A stretch of 11,377 bases of DNA, from contig JAGWJK010000059.1 of NCBI GenBank assembly GCA_028865845.1, positions 1-11,377 of the forward strand. Reading direction: 5' to 3'. Each line of letters opens with the position of its first letter. The first letter of the stretch is position 1. The notes under the pieces are model-generated. The model was not told where the DNA came from, ran no database searches, and worked only from the letters and a program-made list of their open reading frames with translations. Positions 6,387 to 11,377 of the stretch are shown here, piece by piece. The stretch is from Rhizobiaceae bacterium (GTDB lineage: Bacteria > Pseudomonadota > Alphaproteobacteria > Rhizobiales > Rhizobiaceae). Made by a program: the position numbers and the translations under genes.

Positions 6387-7018
6387 CTGTAAAGCCTTTC
6401 GTAAAGCGTGCGGACGATGCCCGCGGTAATGCCCCATATCATGCGCTGCCCATAGGGCATGCGGTAGAAATTCCGCTGTATCCCCCGCCACACCATGCTG
6501 TCGGTCGTGTGGTTGCCAGGGTTCATCAGGAAGGAAAGCGGCACCTCGAAAGCATCCTCCACCTCGGTCGGGTTGAGTGCCAGTTCGAAGCCGGGCTTGA
6601 CGACAGCAAGGATCGGCGTGATGCGGAAACCGGTCGACGCCAGATAATCCGGCAGGCGCCCGACCGGCTCTATGAAAATGTCAGCGAGCCCGATCTCCTC
6701 ACCAGCCTCGCGCATGGCGGCCATTTCGGGCGAAACGTCATCGGGGTCGATGGCGCCGCCCGGAAAGGAAATCTGGCCGGAATGCTTGCGCAGCGTCGAG
6801 GTCCGAAGCGTGAAAATGACATTGGCGTCGTCGCCATCGTCGACCACGGGCACGAGCACGGCGGCATCGCGAAGCTTCTGGCCTTCGACCTCGAGGATCG
6901 TCTGCGGATTGAGCAGGTGGTCGCCATGATCGCGCCAGGAAAGATCGACCGGTCCGCCATTTTGATGGAGTGCGCGACGCCGGAATTCACCAGCGGAATA
7001 AAGGGGGAATTCGCTCAT
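6383..7018 (-). CDS. Nudix hydrolase, CoA pyrophosphatase type (NudL/UPF0035 group)
   Basis: The 211-residue protein has the motif that marks CoA-cleaving Nudix enzymes just before the Nudix box: FTLRTSTLRKHSGQISFPGG at 69-88. The box follows at 88-111 with the catalytic core REAGEEIGL (103-111), where E104, E107 and E108 would bind Mg2+ or Mn2+. The first half of the box has the one-residue-longer spacing common in this subgroup. Members hydrolyse CoA and its derivatives to 4'-phosphopantetheine (or acyl-phosphopantetheine) and 3',5'-ADP; the substrate here is inferred from the motif only. Length is near the family norm (about 190-230 residues). Both ends overlap neighbours by four bases (ATGA at 7015-7018 with the DUF1285 stop; 6383-6386 with the CCA-enzyme start), so translation is probably coupled. 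Confidence 0.92.
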   Translation of the reverse strand: MSEFPLYSAGEFRRRALHQNGGPVDLSWRDHGDHLLNPQTILEVEGQKLRDAAVLVPVVDDGDDANVIFTLRTSTLRKHSGQISFPGGAIDPDDVSPEMAAMREAGEEIGLADIFIEPVGRLPDYLASTGFRITPILAVVKPGFELALNPTEVEDAFEVPLSFLMNPGNHTTDSMVWRGIQRNFYRMPYGQRMIWGITAGIVRTLYERLYR

Positions 7019-7638
7019 CGCGTTAAGGCATCCAGTTCTGCGACCGGCATCACCGGAAAGATCGACGCGCCGGAGCGCAGGCAGAACATCTCCGCGCCGG
7101 CGATGGTAACGGTCTCTCCGAGCTCGACGAGGTCGTACATCACGGCGCGGGTGACAAGCGCTTCCAGCCGTCCGCGGACATGCAGATAGGGTTTCAACTC
7201 ATTGTTGTCGCCGTGAATGATGAAGCGGATCGGATGCTCCCTACCAGCCTCGATGACATCGCCGACGTTGGTTCGAAACGTCAGCACGCGGCGGCTATCG
7301 CGCTCGGTCACGCTCATCTCGACGGCGATGAACGGGGCATCGACGACACGGATGCCGACTTTTTCCACAGGCGTCACAAGATAGGTCTGTCCGTCCGCAT
7401 CCTTGCGCAGCACGGTCGAAAAAAGCCGGACGAGCGGCGCGCGGCCGATCGGCGTTCCCATGTAGAACCAGGTGCCGTCAGCGCGGATTTCCATGTCGAT
7501 ATCGCCGCAAAACGGCGGATTCCAGCGGTCGACGGGCGGCAAACCCTTCTTCCGTCCACCGGCGTCGCCGGCCGCTCGCGAAATCAGCGCCGCCAGACTC
7601 GCCGCATCGCTCGTCCCTCTGATTTCTTCGGTTGCCAT
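7015..7638 (-). CDS. DUF1285 domain protein
   Basis: The 207-residue product matches DUF1285, a proteobacterial family of unknown function. Features that led to the call are the segment PPVDRWNPPFCGDIDMEIRADGTWFYMGTPIGR (roughly residues 34-66), the block around LVRLFSTVLRKDADGQTYLVTPVEKVGIRVVDAPF (69-103), and the later RFIIHGDNNELKPYLHVRGRLEALVTRAVMYDLVE. The predicted fold is mostly beta, soluble and cytosolic. The first ~30 residues are a poorly conserved, alanine-rich lead. The start ATG 7638 has GGGACGGAA just upstream on the minus strand. It is the first gene of the operon with the Nudix hydrolase and the CCA enzyme, and its stop overlaps the Nudix start by four bases. A role linked to RNA or CoA metabolism could be guessed from context but is not shown. 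Confidence 0.9.
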   Translation of the reverse strand: MATEEIRGTSDAASLAALISRAAGDAGGRKKGLPPVDRWNPPFCGDIDMEIRADGTWFYMGTPIGRAPLVRLFSTVLRKDADGQTYLVTPVEKVGIRVVDAPFIAVEMSVTERDSRRVLTFRTNVGDVIEAGREHPIRFIIHGDNNELKPYLHVRGRLEALVTRAVMYDLVELGETVTIAGAEMFCLRSGASIFPVMPVAELDALTR

Positions 7639-7686
7639 TGTTCCGTCCCGGTTTGTACTTAGTCACGAATACGACAGTTTCTCACG

Positions 7687-7715
7687 AGATAGTCATTCGA
7701 AACGCGCTTGTCAGC
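7687..7715 (-). promoter_or_regulatory. Candidate sigma-70-type promoter for the DUF1285 operon
   Basis: On the minus strand GCTGAC (7710-7715) and CTATCT (7687-7692) are separated by exactly 17 bases. They match the rhizobial housekeeping consensus CTTGAC-N17-CTATAT at four and five of six positions. The predicted transcript start would leave about 40 untranslated bases before ATG 7638. The site lies in the 168-bp region shared with the divergent moxR-like gene, for which I found no equally good promoter. Confidence 0.4.
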
Positions 7716-7806
7716 CATCTTCCTAGCGATAAGTTGTATTGAGTATGAGGCAAATGTGTAAGGTCTGCGATTCGCGAGTACCGTTTTTCAGCCGCTGGAG
7801 ACGCAA

Positions 7807-8820
<1,014 letters not shown>

Positions 8821-8846
8821 CCCGGATGTCGAGGAGAGTATAGCGC

Positions 8847-9767
8847 GTGGCATCCATTGGACAGATCGTCAGCCCGACCTCAGGCAATGATGCCCTATCC
8901 CGCGCCCGCAGCCGTGCAGCCCTCGTGCCGGATTGCCTCGTCGAAGCCAAGCGCATCGCAAATACGGTGATCGCCGGTTGGCACGGTCGGCGCAAGCGTG
9001 GCATTGGCGAAAATTTCTGGCAGTTCCGACCCTACAGCGAAGGCGAGAGCCTGTCGCGCATCGATTGGCGGCGCTCGGCCCGCGACGACCACACTTATAT
9101 CCGCGACCATGAATGGGAAGCCGCCCATACCATCTGGCTGTGGGCCGACATGTCGCCGTCGATGATGTTCAAATCGACATACGGCAACGTGTCGAAGGAA
9201 AGCCGCGCGCTGGTGCTGATGCTGGCGCTGGCGGAAATCCTTGCCCGCTCCGGCGAACGCATCGGCTGCCCGGGCGTCATGGAGCCGGTCTCGACCCGCA
9301 ACGCCGCCGAAAGGCTGGCGGCGGCACTCATGCACACGCCGCTGACCGAGGGCTTGCCGCAGACCGGGATGATCCGCGGCTGGAGCGACATCGTGCTCAT
9401 CGGAGATTTTCTCGACGATGCCGACAGCGTCATGCGCAAGCTCGGGCCGCTTGCCCGTCGGGGCCTGCGTGGGCATGTGGTGGAAGTGGCCGATCCTGCG
9501 GAGGAGATCTTCCCCTATACCGGCCGCACCGAATTTAGCGATCCGGAAACCGGCTCGAAGCTGGTGGCCGGCCGCGCCGAAAACCTGCGCGAGGACTACC
9601 AGCGCGCCTATCTCGCCCGCCGCGAAAATCTCGGACAATCGCTGCGCAATCTCGGCTGGACCTTCGTCAGCCACCGCACGGATCGGCTGGCCTCCGAGGC
9701 GCTCGTCGCCATTCACATGTATCTTTCCGGCATGCCGGCCAGGGTGATGCAGGGAGGGCAGCCATGA
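8847..9767 (+). CDS. DUF58 domain protein
   Basis: The 306-residue product is a DUF58 protein, the usual partner of MoxR ATPases. The family hallmark is clear at 61-79 (RPYSEGESLSRIDWRRSAR), followed by the start of a von Willebrand A-like domain with the metal-site motif DMSPSM at 101-106 (DxSxS form intact). No transmembrane segment is obvious, so this is the short soluble type, unlike longer DUF58 proteins with two N-terminal helices. The start is GTG 8847, with GAGGAG at 8831-8836 ten bases upstream, somewhat long but the only reasonable choice. The stop overlaps the next start as ATGA (9764-9767), which suggests coupled translation with the BatA-like gene. The molecular role is unknown; co-action with MoxR is inferred from gene order and family knowledge. 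Confidence 0.93.
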   Translation: MASIGQIVSPTSGNDALSRARSRAALVPDCLVEAKRIANTVIAGWHGRRKRGIGENFWQFRPYSEGESLSRIDWRRSARDDHTYIRDHEWEAAHTIWLWADMSPSMMFKSTYGNVSKESRALVLMLALAEILARSGERIGCPGVMEPVSTRNAAERLAAALMHTPLTEGLPQTGMIRGWSDIVLIGDFLDDADSVMRKLGPLARRGLRGHVVEVADPAEEIFPYTGRTEFSDPETGSKLVAGRAENLREDYQRAYLARRENLGQSLRNLGWTFVSHRTDRLASEALVAIHMYLSGMPARVMQGGQP

Positions 9768-11377
9768 GCGGCCTGTCCTTCGCATTCGCCTCCCCCGCGA
9801 TCCTCGGCGCGCTCGTTCTGCTGCCGGTGATCTGGTGGCTGTTGCGCCTGACGCCGCCCCACCCGAAGGCGGAAGTGTTTCCGCCGCTGCGCATCCTTGC
9901 CTCGATCCTCAAGCGCGAGGAAACGCCGGCCCGCAGCCCGTGGTGGCTGACGCTGCTGCGGATGCTGCTTGCGGCGCTCGTCATTTTCGCGATCGCCAAT
10001 CCGATGTTCAATCCGCGCGCCAACACGCTGTCGACCGCCGGGCCGCTAGTGCTTTTCATCGACAACAGCTGGGCGACCGCCGCCGATTGGGAGCGCCGGG
10101 TCCAGACCGCCGATGCCTTGATTGACGATGCCGAAGCCAGGAGCACGCCGGTTTCGATCGCCTTCACCGCCGATCAGAACAACGACGCCGTGCCTGGTGC
10201 AGCGACCGCCGCGCGCGACAAGCTGCATGCGGCCACCGCAAAGCCGCTGGTGCCGGATCGCGTCCGCGCCGCCCAGGCGGTCAAGGCTGCCTTGAACGGC
10301 ACCAAGCCGGGCACGATCGCCTTTCTCTCCGACGGTGTCGAAAGCAGGGACAAGGATGATGTCCTCAGCCAACTCGCCGCCCTGCAGCCGAGCGAGTTGC
10401 GGCTGATCGAGGGCGACGGCAATGAAACGATGGCGATCACCGGCGCGACCAATGCGGCCGAAAACATGAGCGTCACCGCAACGAGGCTCAATGCCAACGC
10501 ACCGTTGCGCCTGGCGCTCAGCGCCCAGGACAACCAGGGGCGCCCCATCGCCGCCGGCTCGCTGAACTTTGCAAGCGGCCAGGCAACGGCGACGGGCACG
10601 ATCGGCGCTCCCTTCGAAATGCGCAATGATTTCGCCCGCATCAGCATCGACAAGCACGCGAGCGCTGGCACCACCTATCTGCTCGACGACGGGTTCAAGC
10701 GCCGCCGCGTGGCGCTTCTGTCGGGTCAGGCCGCCGACGAGTTTCAGCCGATCCTCTCGCCGCTCTATTATATCAAGCGCGCGCTGCAGCCCTACGCCGA
10801 CTTGGTCGAGCCGAAGAGCAACGAAATCGCGAAATCGATCACGGAACTGCTCGCCGACAATCCTTCGGTGATCATCATGGCCGATGTCGGCCGCCTGCCG
10901 CAGGAAAGCTATGCGCCGCTGCAGCAATGGCTCCAGAACGGCGGCACGCTGGTGCGCTTCGCCGGTCCGCGCCTTGCCGCAGCTCCCGCCGACGATCCAT
11001 TGGTGCCGGTGACCCTGCGCCAGGGCGAACGTACGTTCGGTGGCGCGCTATCATGGGCCGAGCCGCAGCCGCTCGCCGATTTCCCAACCTTCGGCCCTTT
11101 TGCCGGCATGCCGAAACCGACCAACGTCCTCGTCAAGCGACAGGTGCTTGCCGACCCAACGCCCGATCTTGCCGAGCGCACCTGGGCGAGCCTTGCCGAC
11201 GGTACGCCGCTCGTTACCGAAAAGCAGATGCAGGCCGGCCGCATCGTCCTCTTCCACGTGAGCGCGGAACCGACATGGTCGGATCTGCCGATTTCGGGCG
11301 ATTTCGTCGAGATGCTGCGCCGCATCGTGCAGTTGTCCCGCTCCGGCGGCGTCACCTCCAAGGAAAGTGCCGCCAAT
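9764..11377 (+). CDS. BatA-like / DUF4159 membrane protein with VWA-like region (3'-partial)
   Basis: The frame is open for 538 codons to the window end, so the C-terminus is missing. Residues 1-85 fit the aerotolerance N-terminal domain: a first hydrophobic segment (about 10-28, ending WWLLRL), the FPPLRIL motif, and a second membrane helix (about 60-80, ending IFAIANP). A von Willebrand A-like domain follows: VLFIDNSWATA at 96-106 and FLSDGVES at 187-194. Its metal-site motif reads DNSWA, so the second serine of DxSxS is replaced by alanine and metal binding is doubtful. A later alpha/beta segment (VIIMADVGRLP ... WLQNGGTLVRFAGP) resembles the class-I glutamine-amidotransferase-like fold seen in such proteins. 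In rhizobia proteins of this layout run to about 900 residues and end in DUF4159, which I infer but cannot see here. GGGAGGG (9752-9758) precedes ATG 9764, which overlaps the DUF58 stop. It probably anchors the MoxR system in the inner membrane. Confidence 0.9.
   Translation, partial: MSGLSFAFASPAILGALVLLPVIWWLLRLTPPHPKAEVFPPLRILASILKREETPARSPWWLTLLRMLLAALVIFAIANPMFNPRANTLSTAGPLVLFIDNSWATAADWERRVQTADALIDDAEARSTPVSIAFTADQNNDAVPGAATAARDKLHAATAKPLVPDRVRAAQAVKAALNGTKPGTIAFLSDGVESRDKDDVLSQLAALQPSELRLIEGDGNETMAITGATNAAENMSVTATRLNANAPLRLALSAQDNQGRPIAAGSLNFASGQATATGTIGAPFEMRNDFARISIDKHASAGTTYLLDDGFKRRRVALLSGQAADEFQPILSPLYYIKRALQPYADLVEPKSNEIAKSITELLADNPSVIIMADVGRLPQESYAPLQQWLQNGGTLVRFAGPRLAAAPADDPLVPVTLRQGERTFGGALSWAEPQPLADFPTFGPFAGMPKPTNVLVKRQVLADPTPDLAERTWASLADGTPLVTEKQMQAGRIVLFHVSAEPTWSDLPISGDFVEMLRRIVQLSRSGGVTSKESAAN

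Noticed and set aside
5202..6392. 396-codon plus-strand open frame opposite the CCA enzyme gene
   Set aside because: It is a GC-rich antisense shadow: its translation is rich in Arg, Gly and His without any domain, while the minus-strand frame carries all nucleotidyltransferase motifs.

Overview
The window looks like a chromosomal piece of an alphaproteobacterium of the Rhizobium/Agrobacterium type. This is judged from the high GC content, the rhizobial character of the proteins (a 303-residue HemF ending at '...RWP', DUF1285, DUF1059, a MoxR-DUF58-DUF4159 series) and the gene order. This is inference; no 16S or other taxonomic marker is present. I see no tRNA, rRNA, CRISPR array, insertion sequence, phage gene or attachment site.

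Layout. (1) 5-1186 (+): a serine-hydrolase-like protein with a GHSKG elbow and a basic, proline-rich tail; its true start may lie before the window. (2) 1395-3038 (+): a Na+/phosphate cotransporter with a C-terminal PhoU-like domain, preceded by a long AT-rich inverted repeat. (3) 3060-3320 (-): a small uncharacterised protein, convergent with the transporter and divergent from hemF. (4) 3510-4421 (+): hemF, oxygen-dependent coproporphyrinogen III oxidase, with a leader that holds overlapping hairpins. (5) 4514-4792 (+): a 92-residue orphan with atypical arginine codons and a duplicated Shine-Dalgarno region. (6) 4927-5112 (+): a 61-residue DUF1059 protein. (7) 7638 down to 5130 (-): a tight three-gene operon, DUF1285 - CoA-pyrophosphatase-type Nudix hydrolase - CCA tRNA nucleotidyltransferase/poly(A) polymerase, with 4-bp ATGA overlaps at both junctions. 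(8) 7807 to the window end (+): MoxR AAA+ ATPase - DUF58 - BatA-like/DUF4159 membrane protein. This is an aerotolerance-like operon whose third gene is cut by the window end.

How the genes work together. The left half is a series of single genes (phosphate uptake, haem synthesis, small proteins). The right half is two divergent operons sharing a 168-bp promoter region. One handles tRNA 3'-end maturation and nucleotide/CoA clean-up. The other encodes a MoxR ATPase with von Willebrand-type partner proteins, thought to act as a membrane-associated chaperone or metal-insertion machine.

Most of the content belongs to known families. The less ordinary signals are non-coding or small: the 61-bp dyad at 1203-1263, the alternative hairpins before hemF, the doubled ribosome-binding site and overlapping mini-ORF before the 92-residue orphan, that orphan's AGA/AGG codon bias, and the incomplete metal-site motif in the BatA-like protein.
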